NCBI GenBank assembly: GCA_903909905.1
Contig: CAIVXP010000001.1
Location: 1-6,402, forward strand
DNA length: 6,402 bases
Reading direction: 5' to 3'
DNA from: Akkermansiaceae bacterium
GTDB taxonomy: Bacteria > Verrucomicrobiota > Verrucomicrobiia > Verrucomicrobiales > Akkermansiaceae
The notes under the pieces are model-generated. The model ran no database searches. It was not told where the DNA came from and saw only the letters and a list, made by a program, of their open reading frames with translations. The translations under genes were made by a program, and so were the position numbers. Of the stretch, positions 1-6,402 are shown one piece after another (within the stretch, counting starts at the first letter, position 1; each line of letters opens with the position of its first letter).

Positions 1-1188
1 CGGGTCCGAATCCGCGACGATGCCGGCACCGACATGATAGCTCAGGCGTTCCTTGTTTCGCACTAGCGTGCGGATGGCGATGTTGAATGAGCTTTCGCCA
101 TTGAAGCCGAGCCAGCCGACCGCGCCGCAGTAGATTCCGCGTGGAGAATTTTCGAGTTCGCGGATGATTTCCATCGCGCGTTTTTTCGGCGCGCCGGTGA
201 TGCTGCCGCCGGGAAAACAGGCAGCGAGGGCCTCGATCACATCGGTGTCTGCGCGCAGCGTGCCGCACACGGTGGAAACGAGGTGGTGGACTTGTGCCAG
301 CGTTTCGAGCTGAAGCATTTTGCTGACCTCGACGCTGCCGAATTCACAGACTTGGCCGAGGTCGTTGCGCAGCAGATCGGTGATCATCACCAGCTCGGCA
401 ATTTCCTTGGCCGATGTCTGGAGTTCGTAGGCCGAGCGCCGGTCCTCATCCGGATCGTGAAAGCGCGGGCGGGTGCCTTTGATGGGCTTCGTCTCGATGC
501 CGCGGCCAGAAATTTTCAAAAAGGTTTCGGGCGATGAACTGAGAATTTCGCGATCGTCGAGCGCGAGCCACGCGGCCATCGGCGCGGGTGAGTTTTCGCG
601 CAGCGAGAGATAGAGTGGGAACAGCGAGCCGCCGTTGATGTTTGCCTCGAACGAGTGCGCAAGATTCACCTGATAGATGTCGCCGGCAGCGATCCATTCC
701 TTCGCGCGCTCGACACTGCGCATGAATCCCTCGCGGCTGGTCGACGCGTGGAAATCACCAATTTCAAAGGGCGCGTCGTGCGACTCAAGCAGCTCTGCCG
801 AAAGTTGGCCGATTTCCCACCAGCTTTCATCGGCATGATCGAAGACCAGCATTTCGCGGAAGTCGCCAAAGACAAACTCGCCCTCGTAGCCGATCCACCC
901 GCAGAGTCCGCCCGCCGGAAATCCAGTATCGCCTTGTGCACCATGGCCATCGGCAAGCGCTTTGGTCAGCACCGCGCGGTCGTCGGCCGAGTGGATCGAC
1001 CCGCGCAAGAGCCGCTCGGGCCGGGCGGCGATCACCGAAACCGCACGTTCGGCGGTCGATGGCAGGTGGCCCGCCGAGTCAAAAAACACCATGCCCGGCA
1101 GGTGCCGCAGGTGGCTGGCCACCTCCAGCGGCCGCAGCCCTGCAAGGCGCGTCGCTCGAGCCAGCATCCCTGTCGTGACATCGGCCAT
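1..1188 (-). CDS. pabB: Aminodeoxychorismate synthase component I (PabB), C-terminus cut by window edge
   Basis: Chorismate-binding enzyme that, with a PabA-type glutamine amidotransferase, converts chorismate and ammonia to 4-amino-4-deoxychorismate, the precursor of p-aminobenzoate and folate in the cytoplasm. I translated 396 residues on the minus strand with no stop; family members are usually about 450 residues, so the last several dozen lie beyond position 1. Visible motifs are PIKGTRPR (235-242), [11 protein letters not shown] (268-278), [11 protein letters not shown] (325-335) and [10 protein letters not shown] at the edge. The lysine in PIKGT (K237) is the residue that marks PabB; anthranilate synthase TrpE usually has PIAGT there, so PabB is preferred. 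The start at 1188 is chosen because the N-terminal domain resemblance begins soon after it. An in-frame ATG at 1167 is equally possible, and one at 1308 would add a 40-residue tail that looks non-coding. No PabA gene is in view, and a C-terminal PabC fusion cannot be excluded. Confidence 0.93.
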   Translation of the reverse strand, partial: MADVTTGMLARATRLAGLRPLEVASHLRHLPGMVFFDSAGHLPSTAERAVSVIAARPERLLRGSIHSADDRAVLTKALADGHGAQGDTGFPAGGLCGWIGYEGEFVFGDFREMLVFDHADESWWEIGQLSAELLESHDAPFEIGDFHASTSREGFMRSVERAKEWIAAGDIYQVNLAHSFEANINGGSLFPLYLSLRENSPAPMAAWLALDDREILSSSPETFLKISGRGIETKPIKGTRPRFHDPDEDRRSAYELQTSAKEIAELVMITDLLRNDLGQVCEFGSVEVSKMLQLETLAQVHHLVSTVCGTLRADTDVIEALAACFPGGSITGAPKKRAMEIIRELENSPRGIYCGAVGWLGFNGESSFNIAIRTLVRNKERLSYHVGAGIVADSDP

Positions 1189-1248
1189 CGAGGCAAACAA
1201 GGCACCTGCGGACGGTGAAGCAAGCAGGAACCGATGCAAATTACACGA

Positions 1249-1279
1249 AATCGGCGAATTTCCGCGAATTTCTCCGATT
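1249..1279. repeat. Imperfect palindrome with internal 9-base direct repeat; possible operator
   Basis: The arms AATCGGCGAATTTC (1249-1262) and GAATTTCTCCGATT (1266-1279) are inverted repeats, matching at 12 of 14 positions around a 3-base centre at 1264. Inside them the word GCGAATTTC occurs twice, at 1254-1262 and 1264-1272, a repeat distance of 10 bases or about one helical turn. It lies just upstream of the -10 candidate for the EF-G gene and in the shared control region with pabB, where a repressor or activator site would be expected. That it is a regulatory site is an inference; no known operator consensus was recognised. Confidence 0.4.
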
Positions 1280-1286
1280 CCGGGAT

Positions 1287-1295
1287 TGCTAAAAT
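1287..1295 (+). promoter_or_regulatory. Candidate extended -10 promoter element for the EF-G gene
   Basis: The sequence TGCTAAAAT fits the extended -10 form TGn plus a hexamer, with TAAAAT matching TATAAT at five of six positions. No good -35 hexamer lies 16-18 bases upstream; the spot is occupied by AATTTC from the palindrome at 1249-1279. Transcription would begin near 1302, giving an untranslated leader of about 60 bases. The call rests on consensus resemblance only. Confidence 0.35.
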
Positions 1296-1363
1296 CCTCG
1301 GCCTGCATAGCAATGCGCGCCCGCAATCACTACGACAACGCCAACCGACAGCACATTCACGCC

Positions 1364-3454
1364 ATGAAGGACCTCACCAAATACCGCAACATCGGCATTT
1401 TCGCCCACGTCGATGCCGGCAAGACCACGACCACCGAGCGCATTCTCAAGCTCACCGGCAAGATTCACAAAATCGGCGAAGTGCACGACGGCGCATCCAC
1501 CATGGACTTCATGGAACAGGAAGCCGAGCGCGGCATCACCATCCAATCGGCGGCGACGTCCTGCTTCTGGAAGGGCCACCAATTCAATGTCATCGACACC
1601 CCCGGCCACGTGGACTTCACCATCGAAGTGTACCGTTCGCTCAAGGTGCTCGACGGCGGCGTTGGCGTGTTCTGCGGATCCGGCGGCGTTGAGCCCCAGT
1701 CGGAAACCAACTGGCGCTATGCGAACGACTCGAAAGTTTCCCGCGTCATCTACGTCAACAAGCTCGACCGCATCGGTGCCGATTTCTACCGCGTCGTCGC
1801 CCAGGTGAAAAAAATCCTTGGCGCCCACCCGCTCGTCATGGTCCTGCCGATCGGAACCGAATCCGATTTCGTCGGCGTCGTCGACCTGCTCACGATGAAG
1901 GCGCACATCTGGGATGAATCCGGCCAGCCGGAGAATTTCAAAATCGAGGAAATCCCCGCCGACATGGTGGCCAAGGCGCAGGAATACCGCGCCTCCCTCA
2001 TCGAGACCGCCGTCGAACAAGATGACGAAGTGATGGAGAAATACCTCGAAGGCGTTGAGCCCGACATCGACACCATCAAGCGCTGCATCCGCAAGGGCAC
2101 CATTGATCTCGCGTTCTTCCCGACCTATTGCGGCTCGTCTTTCAAAAACAAGGGCCTGCAGCTCGTGCTCGACGCGGTGGTGGATTTCCTTCCTGCCCCA
2201 ACCGACGTCAAGCCACTCCCGGAAGTGGATGCCGAAGGCAACGAAACCGGCAACTTCGCCGTCATCGACCCGAAGGCACCGTTCCGCGGATTGGCTTTCA
2301 AAATCATGGACGACAAGTTCGGCGCGCTCACCTTCACCCGCATCTACTCGGGCACCATCAAGAAGGGCGACACTGTGCTTAATTCCTTCACCGGCAAGAC
2401 CGAGCGCATCAGTCGCATGGTTGAGATGCACGCCGACGACCGCAACGAAGTGGACATCGCCCAAGCCGGCGACATTGTCGCCCTCGTCGGACTCAAGAAC
2501 GTCCAGACCGGTCACACGCTTTGCGACGAGAAAAACCCGGCCACTCTCGAGCCGATGGTTTTCCCGGATCCCGTCATCTCGATCGCCGTTGCTCCGAAGG
2601 ACAAGGCCAATGCTGAAAAGCTCGCCAACGCCATCGGCAAAATGATCCAAGAAGATCCCTCGTTCCGCGTCGAAACCGACGAAGAGACCAACGAAATGAT
2701 CCTCAAGGGCATGGGCGAGCTCCACCTCGACATCAAGATCGACATCCTCAAGCGCACCCACAAGGTCGAGGTCACCGTCGGCGCGCCGCAGGTCGCCTAT
2801 CGCGAAACCATCACCAAGCCGGTCAACGACAGCTACACCCACAAGAAACAATCGGGTGGTTCCGGTCAGTTCGCGAAAATCGACTACACCATCGAGCCCG
2901 GCGAACCCGGCACCGGTTTCATCTTCGAATCGAAGGTCGTCGGCGGCAATGTTCCCAAGGAATTCATCCCTGCCGTAGACAAGGGCTTCAAGACCTCTGT
3001 CGACAAGGGGCCTCTTGCTGGCTACCCCTGCTTGGATTTCAAGGTCACCCTCACCGACGGTGGTTTCCACGCAGTCGACTCCTCGTCGATCGCTTTCGAA
3101 ATCGCAGCCAAGGCTGCCTATCGCCAAACGATGCCCAAGGCCGGCCCGCAAATCCTCGAGCCGATGATGAAGCTCGATGTCTTCGCGCCCGAGGAAAAAG
3201 TCGGCGATGTCATCGGCGACCTCAACCGCCGCCGCGGCATGATCCAAGGTCAGGAGCCAACTCCGGGCGGCATCCGTGTGAAGGCCGAGGCACCGCTCAG
3301 CGCAATGTTCGGTTACATCGGCGACCTTCGCACGATGACCTCCGGCCGTGGCCAGTTCTCCATGGAGTTCAGCCACTACGCGCCTTGCCCGAAGAATGTT
3401 TCGGACGATGTCATCGCCAAGGCCAAGGCCCGCGACGAAGCCGCCCGCAAGTAA
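1364..3454 (+). CDS. fusA: Elongation factor G, EF-G 2-type paralogue
   Basis: Translational GTPase that drives tRNA-mRNA translocation and/or ribosome recycling in the cytoplasm. The protein is 696 residues, full length for the family. The GTPase domain shows G1 AHVDAGKT (14-21), switch I RGITI (56-60), G3 DTPGH with catalytic-loop H82, and G4 NKLD (132-135). The G5 region reads CGSSF (256-260), where most EF-Gs have SAF. Domain II follows (about 307-395), then domain III (about 402-475), domain IV with loop QSGGSGQF (496-503) and H569 in the second tip loop, and domain V to the end. Canonical EF-G has GGRGQ in the first tip loop. [25 protein letters not shown] and GGSGQ together recall the second EF-G of Vibrio and Shewanella. 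The gene is not flanked by rpsL, rpsG or tuf. The start at 1364 gives the family N-terminus [11 protein letters not shown]; an in-frame ATG at 1313 would add 17 atypical residues. No Shine-Dalgarno sequence is visible. EF-G is near certain; the paralogue class is an inference. Confidence 0.96.
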   Translation: MKDLTKYRNIGIFAHVDAGKTTTTERILKLTGKIHKIGEVHDGASTMDFMEQEAERGITIQSAATSCFWKGHQFNVIDTPGHVDFTIEVYRSLKVLDGGVGVFCGSGGVEPQSETNWRYANDSKVSRVIYVNKLDRIGADFYRVVAQVKKILGAHPLVMVLPIGTESDFVGVVDLLTMKAHIWDESGQPENFKIEEIPADMVAKAQEYRASLIETAVEQDDEVMEKYLEGVEPDIDTIKRCIRKGTIDLAFFPTYCGSSFKNKGLQLVLDAVVDFLPAPTDVKPLPEVDAEGNETGNFAVIDPKAPFRGLAFKIMDDKFGALTFTRIYSGTIKKGDTVLNSFTGKTERISRMVEMHADDRNEVDIAQAGDIVALVGLKNVQTGHTLCDEKNPATLEPMVFPDPVISIAVAPKDKANAEKLANAIGKMIQEDPSFRVETDEETNEMILKGMGELHLDIKIDILKRTHKVEVTVGAPQVAYRETITKPVNDSYTHKKQSGGSGQFAKIDYTIEPGEPGTGFIFESKVVGGNVPKEFIPAVDKGFKTSVDKGPLAGYPCLDFKVTLTDGGFHAVDSSSIAFEIAAKAAYRQTMPKAGPQILEPMMKLDVFAPEEKVGDVIGDLNRRRGMIQGQEPTPGGIRVKAEAPLSAMFGYIGDLRTMTSGRGQFSMEFSHYAPCPKNVSDDVIAKAKARDEAARK

Positions 3455-3493
3455 GCGTGGTGGCGCCTTCGGTTGCCGATTTCCGTGATTCAC

Positions 3494-3527
3494 AAAGCCG
3501 CAGTGGGAAACCGCTGCGGCTTTTTTT
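3494..3527 (+). terminator. Rho-independent terminator after the EF-G gene
   Basis: A perfect 10-base stem AAAGCCGCAG / CTGCGGCTTT (3494-3503 with 3514-3523) encloses a 10-base loop. It is followed directly by T residues to 3527, giving seven T in a row after the GC-rich part of the stem. It lies 40 bases after the EF-G stop and 72 bases before the transaldolase start. It should therefore end the EF-G transcript and separate it from the downstream unit. Confidence 0.9.
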
Positions 3528-3555
3528 ACACAATCCAGCAAAACGCCCGTAAATT
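3525..3555 (+). promoter_or_regulatory. Weak candidate promoter for the tal-rsgA unit
   Basis: TTTACA (3525-3530) matches the -35 consensus at five of six positions and overlaps the T-tract of the preceding terminator. TAAATT (3550-3555) matches the -10 consensus at four of six. The 19-base spacer is longer than ideal. Some promoter is expected here because the terminator isolates tal from upstream transcription, but these exact hexamers are only the best fit by eye. Confidence 0.25.
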
Positions 3556-3598
3556 AGCACTTTGCATGAGCCCGCAGGCCCGACTAGCTTTTGCCTGC

Positions 3599-4561
3599 AT
3601 GGACACAAGCCAACTCGAGCAACTGAAAAAATTCACGACCGTCGTCGCCGACACGGGAGATTTCGAATCGATGAAGACCTTTAAGCCGCAGGATGCGACA
3701 ACTAATCCGTCGCTGATCCTGCAAGCGGCGGCCAAGCCCGAATACCGCCATCTCGTCGAAAAGGCGGTGGAAGAAAAACGCTCGAGCGGCCTCACGGGCG
3801 AGGCATTGATGTCGGCCATTCTCGACCGCATCCTGATTTTGTTTGGCTTGGAAATTCTCAAGATCGTGCCCGGCCGCGTTTCGACCGAAGTCGATGCCCG
3901 CCTGTCGTTCGACACCCAAGGTACGATTGAAAAAGCCCGACAGTTGATCGTCGCGTATGAAGCCGAAGGGCATTCGCGCGACCGGATTCTCATCAAGATC
4001 GCATCCACATGGGAGGGCATCAAGGCCGCCGAAGTGCTGGAAAAAGAGGGCATTCATTGCAACCTCACGCTGTTGTTTTCATTTGCCCAAGCCATCGCCT
4101 GCGCCGAGGCGGGCGTGCAGCTGATCTCGCCCTTCGTCGGGCGCATTCTCGATTGGCACAAGGCCGCGACCGGCAAGGATTTCACTGCCGAGGAAGACCC
4201 GGGCGTGCTTTCGGTGCGCAGCATTTACGATTACTACAAAAAATTCGGCTACAAAACCGAGGTCATGGGCGCATCATTCCGCAACAAGGGCGAGATCGTC
4301 GCGCTGGCAGGCTGCGACCTTCTGACAATCAGCCCCGGCCTGCTCAACGAGCTTCAATCCAGCACCGAGCCGCTCGCCGAGCGGCTTAGCGAAACCAGTG
4401 CCAAGACCAGCGCGCACACGAAGATCCACCTCAACGAAAGCGCCTTCCGCTTCATGCACAACGAGGACGCGATGGCCACCGAGAAGACCGCACAGGGGAT
4501 CCGCGCGTTTTCTGCCGACATCGTGAAACTCGAGCAACTCGTTGCAGGGATCCTCGGGTGA
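3599..4561 (+). CDS. tal: Transaldolase, class I TalB-like
   Basis: Cytosolic pentose phosphate pathway enzyme that moves a dihydroxyacetone unit between sedoheptulose 7-phosphate and glyceraldehyde 3-phosphate, giving erythrose 4-phosphate and fructose 6-phosphate. The protein is 320 residues, close to the 317 of E. coli TalB, and active-site residues align with an offset of one. They are D18 in VADTGD, N36 in TTNPSL, E97 in RVSTEVDAR, Schiff-base K133 in [13 protein letters not shown]157 in NLTLLFSF, and F179 and R182 in [10 protein letters not shown]. The phenylalanine at 179 fits true transaldolase rather than fructose-6-phosphate aldolase. The start at 3599 matches the family N-terminus [20 protein letters not shown]. 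In-frame ATGs at 3566 and 3473 would add residues encoded partly by the terminator region. No Shine-Dalgarno sequence is visible. It heads a probable operon with rsgA 44 bases downstream. Confidence 0.97.
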   Translation: MDTSQLEQLKKFTTVVADTGDFESMKTFKPQDATTNPSLILQAAAKPEYRHLVEKAVEEKRSSGLTGEALMSAILDRILILFGLEILKIVPGRVSTEVDARLSFDTQGTIEKARQLIVAYEAEGHSRDRILIKIASTWEGIKAAEVLEKEGIHCNLTLLFSFAQAIACAEAGVQLISPFVGRILDWHKAATGKDFTAEEDPGVLSVRSIYDYYKKFGYKTEVMGASFRNKGEIVALAGCDLLTISPGLLNELQSSTEPLAERLSETSAKTSAHTKIHLNESAFRFMHNEDAMATEKTAQGIRAFSADIVKLEQLVAGILG

Positions 4562-4599
4562 TGAGGCATCGACAGCTCGCGGCTTGTGATGCAAATTGA
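4561..4599 (+). other. 12-codon mini-ORF overlapping the tal stop; possible coupling element
   Basis: The tal stop overlaps an ATG at 4561 in the arrangement TGATG. That ATG opens a 12-codon frame ([12 protein letters not shown]) ending at TGA 4597-4599. The TGA in turn overlaps another ATG at 4599, 7 bases before the rsgA start at 4606 and out of frame with it. A re-initiating ribosome could be carried to rsgA this way. No peptide function is implied, and the arrangement may be chance. Confidence 0.2.
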
Positions 4600-4605
4600 T
4601 GGCGG

Positions 4606-5709
4606 ATGACCCTCAAAGAGCTTGGATGGAATCCGTTTTTCGAAGATGCCTTCGCGCCGCACCGCGCCAAGGGCTGGGTACCTGCACGTCTGATCCGTGA
4701 GTCGCCGATCAATTTCGGCGCCTTCCTTGTAGGGGGCGAGGAAATCGATGTCGTGCTTTGCGGGCGGGTTTGGCACGAGGCGGCCAATGATGCCGAGCTG
4801 CCGGCGGTGGGCGACTGGGTGGCACTGGAGCTTGGCCATGAAAATCGCGATCATGTAATCCGCGAGCGGATGCCGCGCCAGACATGCTTTTCACGCAAGA
4901 TGCCGGGCAACAGCTCGCAGGCGCAGGTGATCGGTGCGAATGTCGATGTCGTGGCGGTCGTCACCGACGCCGGGGCGGACTACAACCTGCGCCGCATGGA
5001 ACGCTACTTCGCGTTGATCGGACGCAGCGGGGCCAAACCGCTGGTGCTGGTGAACAAGGCCGACCTTTGCGACAAAAAAACCAACCGCGAAGCAGCGGAA
5101 CGCATCGCCGAACTTTGCCCCGCCGCCGATGTGCATGTCACCAGTGCGCTCAAAGGCGAAGGGCTCAAGGTGCTGAAGCAATACCTCAAAAAAGGAACTA
5201 CGATGTGCATCGTAGGTTCGAGCGGTGTCGGCAAATCGACGCTGGTGAATCAACTCTACGGCGACGAGTGGCAATGGACGGGTGAGGTCAATGAAGCCAC
5301 CGGCAAAGGCCGCCACACCACCACCTCGCGCGAGTTGGTACCGCTGCCCGGCGGCGGCATGCTCATCGACAACCCCGGCATGCGCGAAATTCAGATGTGG
5401 ACGGATGAAGGCACGCTGCGCGAAAGTTTCTCGGATGTGAGCGCGATTGCGTCCGACTGCCGCTTTGCCGACTGCGGCCACCGCAGCGACGCCGGATGTG
5501 CGATCCGCGCGGCGGTGGAGGCCGGCACGCTCGATGCCGCACGCCATGCAAGTTTCCTCAACCTCGAAAATGAAATTGCGGCCCTCAAAAAACGCACCGA
5601 GAAACGCCAGATGGCGGTCGAGCGCTGGGCCAAACGCAACAGCCGCGTCAAGGCGCGCAACCTCGCGGACCGCATCCAACTCGAACGCGACGAACGCGGC
5701 GAAGCTTGA
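4606..5709 (+). CDS. rsgA: Ribosome small-subunit-dependent GTPase A (RsgA/YjeQ)
   Basis: Late 30S subunit assembly GTPase that checks the decoding centre and leaves on GTP hydrolysis; cytoplasmic, ribosome-associated. The 367-residue protein has the hallmark circular permutation. An N-terminal OB-fold (about 25-100) is followed by G4 NKAD (150-153), G5 TSALKGEG (179-186), G1 GSSGVGKST (204-212), switch GRHTTTSREL (235-244) and G3 DNPG (255-258). A C-terminal zinc site follows as C285-x4-C290-x-H292-x5-C298. A basic, helical tail rich in Arg, Lys and Glu (about 318-367) ends the protein, with spacing as expected for the family. The start at 4606 is the first ATG after an in-frame stop at 4597-4599. 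No Shine-Dalgarno sequence is seen; GGCGG directly abuts the ATG, which is too close. It lies 44 bases after tal and 10 bases before the next gene, suggesting one transcript. Confidence 0.97.
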   Translation: MTLKELGWNPFFEDAFAPHRAKGWVPARLIRESPINFGAFLVGGEEIDVVLCGRVWHEAANDAELPAVGDWVALELGHENRDHVIRERMPRQTCFSRKMPGNSSQAQVIGANVDVVAVVTDAGADYNLRRMERYFALIGRSGAKPLVLVNKADLCDKKTNREAAERIAELCPAADVHVTSALKGEGLKVLKQYLKKGTTMCIVGSSGVGKSTLVNQLYGDEWQWTGEVNEATGKGRHTTTSRELVPLPGGGMLIDNPGMREIQMWTDEGTLRESFSDVSAIASDCRFADCGHRSDAGCAIRAAVEAGTLDAARHASFLNLENEIAALKKRTEKRQMAVERWAKRNSRVKARNLADRIQLERDERGEA

Positions 5710-5719
5710 CCAACTCATC

Positions 5720-6402
5720 ATGAAACCGGGATCCACCACATCGGCCATCAAATCTGCAATCGTGGCATTCGCCATCATTTGCGCCGGCGTGACATCGTCG
5801 ATGGCGCAGGTCGCGCAAGTGAAGGATGCGCTGGCAGGCACACAGAAACCGGCTGCTCCCGAAAAGCCCGAGGAAGTGCGCGCGCGGTTCGACCAATGGC
5901 TCAAAGAATCGCGCGAGGACCTTGCGAGGATCGATGCCGAAGGCGCATCCAATGCCTTGCCGCCCAGCATCTCGCAAGCAGAGGTCGATGACCGCCGCCA
6001 GGATCTCGAGCAAATCATTCTCACGATTCCGCGGCTTCTCAAAAATATCGATTCGTTTGCCGAGGCGAAAAAAGCGCTCGAGGCAGCCAAGAACGCCAAT
6101 GCCGCGTGGACCGGCTTTGCCGACAAGCCGCCTTACTCGATCCTGATGGTCGACGAGTTGCTCAACGAACGCGATGCGATCCGCGCAAAGCTTTCGTCGC
6201 ATGAGTCATCCTTGCTCAACTACGATGGCCTGCTGGCGGGCGCAGTCGCCGAAATGAAATCCGCCGAGGATGCGGTGAGCAACGCGATCCTTGCCGTGCG
6301 CGATGGCGATGCGACCGCCGATGGCACTGCCAAGTGGAAACTCGAAGCGGCGCGGATTCATTCGCGGCTTTTTGCCTGTCGCGCGGCCCTGATCAAGAGC
6401 GC
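5720..6402 (+). CDS. Exported protein, probable N-terminus of a large MscS-type mechanosensitive channel (partial)
   Basis: The reading frame is open from ATG 5720 to the window end, giving 227 residues. Residues 1-29 look like a signal peptide: K2 and K11 precede a hydrophobic stretch (AIVAFAIICAGV, 13-24), with probable cleavage after SMA at 27-29 before Q30. The mature part is charged, alanine- and leucine-rich and probably helical, as in a periplasmic coiled-coil domain. Stretches such as RRQDLEQIILTI (92-103) and PPYSILMVDEL (about 137-147) recall the periplasmic region that precedes the membrane channel in large MscS/MscK-like proteins. The channel domain would lie beyond 6402, so the assignment is unproven. 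Another exported helical protein is the alternative. It starts 10 bases after rsgA, so it is probably translated from the same mRNA. No Shine-Dalgarno sequence is visible. Confidence 0.8.
   Translation, partial: MKPGSTTSAIKSAIVAFAIICAGVTSSMAQVAQVKDALAGTQKPAAPEKPEEVRARFDQWLKESREDLARIDAEGASNALPPSISQAEVDDRRQDLEQIILTIPRLLKNIDSFAEAKKALEAAKNANAAWTGFADKPPYSILMVDELLNERDAIRAKLSSHESSLLNYDGLLAGAVAEMKSAEDAVSNAILAVRDGDATADGTAKWKLEAARIHSRLFACRAALIKS

Larger units (their letters stand above)
1189..1363. other. Divergent intergenic region between pabB and the EF-G gene
   Basis: About 175 bases separate the divergent pabB and EF-G starts. The region is locally more AT-rich than its flanks around 1238-1295. 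It contains the imperfect palindrome and direct repeat at 1249-1279 and an extended -10 candidate at 1287-1295 on the plus strand. For the minus strand a weak -10-like TGTAAT lies at about 1240-1245, with no good -35. I see no convincing small gene or RNA here, although the reading frames on both sides stay open into it. Confidence 0.6.

Noticed and set aside
1..1188. Anthranilate synthase component I (TrpE) as the identity of the first gene
   Set aside because: The protein has PIKGT and [11 protein letters not shown], typical of PabB, rather than the PIAGT usual in TrpE, and no trp genes are adjacent.
655..1218. A 187-codon plus-strand open frame over pabB
   Set aside because: It is antisense to the motif-bearing PabB frame and shows no recognisable domain.
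962..1363. N-terminal extension of the EF-G frame back to ATG 962 or 1313
   Set aside because: EF-G proteins begin just before [15 protein letters not shown]. The extension to 962 overlaps pabB in antisense and has no family resemblance.
1289..3541. A 750-codon open frame on the minus strand, antisense to the whole EF-G gene
   Set aside because: It mirrors the EF-G frame and arises from strong codon bias in high-GC DNA. Its translation is rich in Asp, Val, Gly and His with no recognisable motif, and it runs through the terminator hairpin. The sense strand holds a complete EF-G.
3473..3598. N-terminal extension of transaldolase to ATG 3473 or 3566
   Set aside because: From 3473 it would translate the terminator hairpin; TalB-type proteins start at the position given by 3599.
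4891..6126. A 411-codon open frame on the minus strand across rsgA and the next gene
   Set aside because: It spans two well-supported plus-strand genes in antisense and shows no family motif; a codon-bias shadow.
1..6402. CRISPR arrays, insertion sequences, tRNA or rRNA genes
   Set aside because: No regularly spaced repeats, transposase frame, terminal inverted repeats or tRNA-like cloverleaf were seen on reading either strand.

Overview
The window is a high-GC bacterial chromosome segment carrying five protein genes, two of them cut by the window edges. From start to end these are: a divergent aminodeoxychorismate synthase component I (pabB, minus strand, C-terminus cut at position 1); a stand-alone elongation factor G of the 'EF-G 2' type; a class I transaldolase (tal); the circularly permuted ribosome-assembly GTPase RsgA; and the N-terminal part of an exported protein that most resembles the periplasmic region of large MscS-type mechanosensitive channels (cut at 6402).

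The proteins recall, from memory of the families, Verrucomicrobiota of the Luteolibacter/Verrucomicrobiaceae kind. None of the five starts has a recognisable Shine-Dalgarno sequence. The taxonomic call is an inference from protein resemblance and has not been tested by any search. No phage, insertion sequence, CRISPR array, tRNA or rRNA is visible.

Layout: pabB and the EF-G gene diverge from a roughly 175-base intergenic region. It holds an extended -10 candidate for EF-G and a 31-base imperfect palindrome that contains a 9-base direct repeat with a 10-base period. The EF-G gene ends in a clear rho-independent terminator at 3494-3527. A new unit, tal - rsgA - channel-like gene, starts after it. 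All three read in the same direction with gaps of 44 and 10 bases, so they are probably co-transcribed.

Functionally the genes are housekeeping: folate precursor synthesis (PabB), translation (EF-G 2), the pentose phosphate pathway (Tal), 30S subunit maturation (RsgA) and probably envelope/osmotic response (channel-like protein). The points most worth a second look are the EF-G paralogue outside a str operon, the palindromic element between pabB and EF-G, the uniform lack of Shine-Dalgarno sequences, and the large exported N-terminal domain of the last gene. I see no convincing evidence of a new multi-gene system here.
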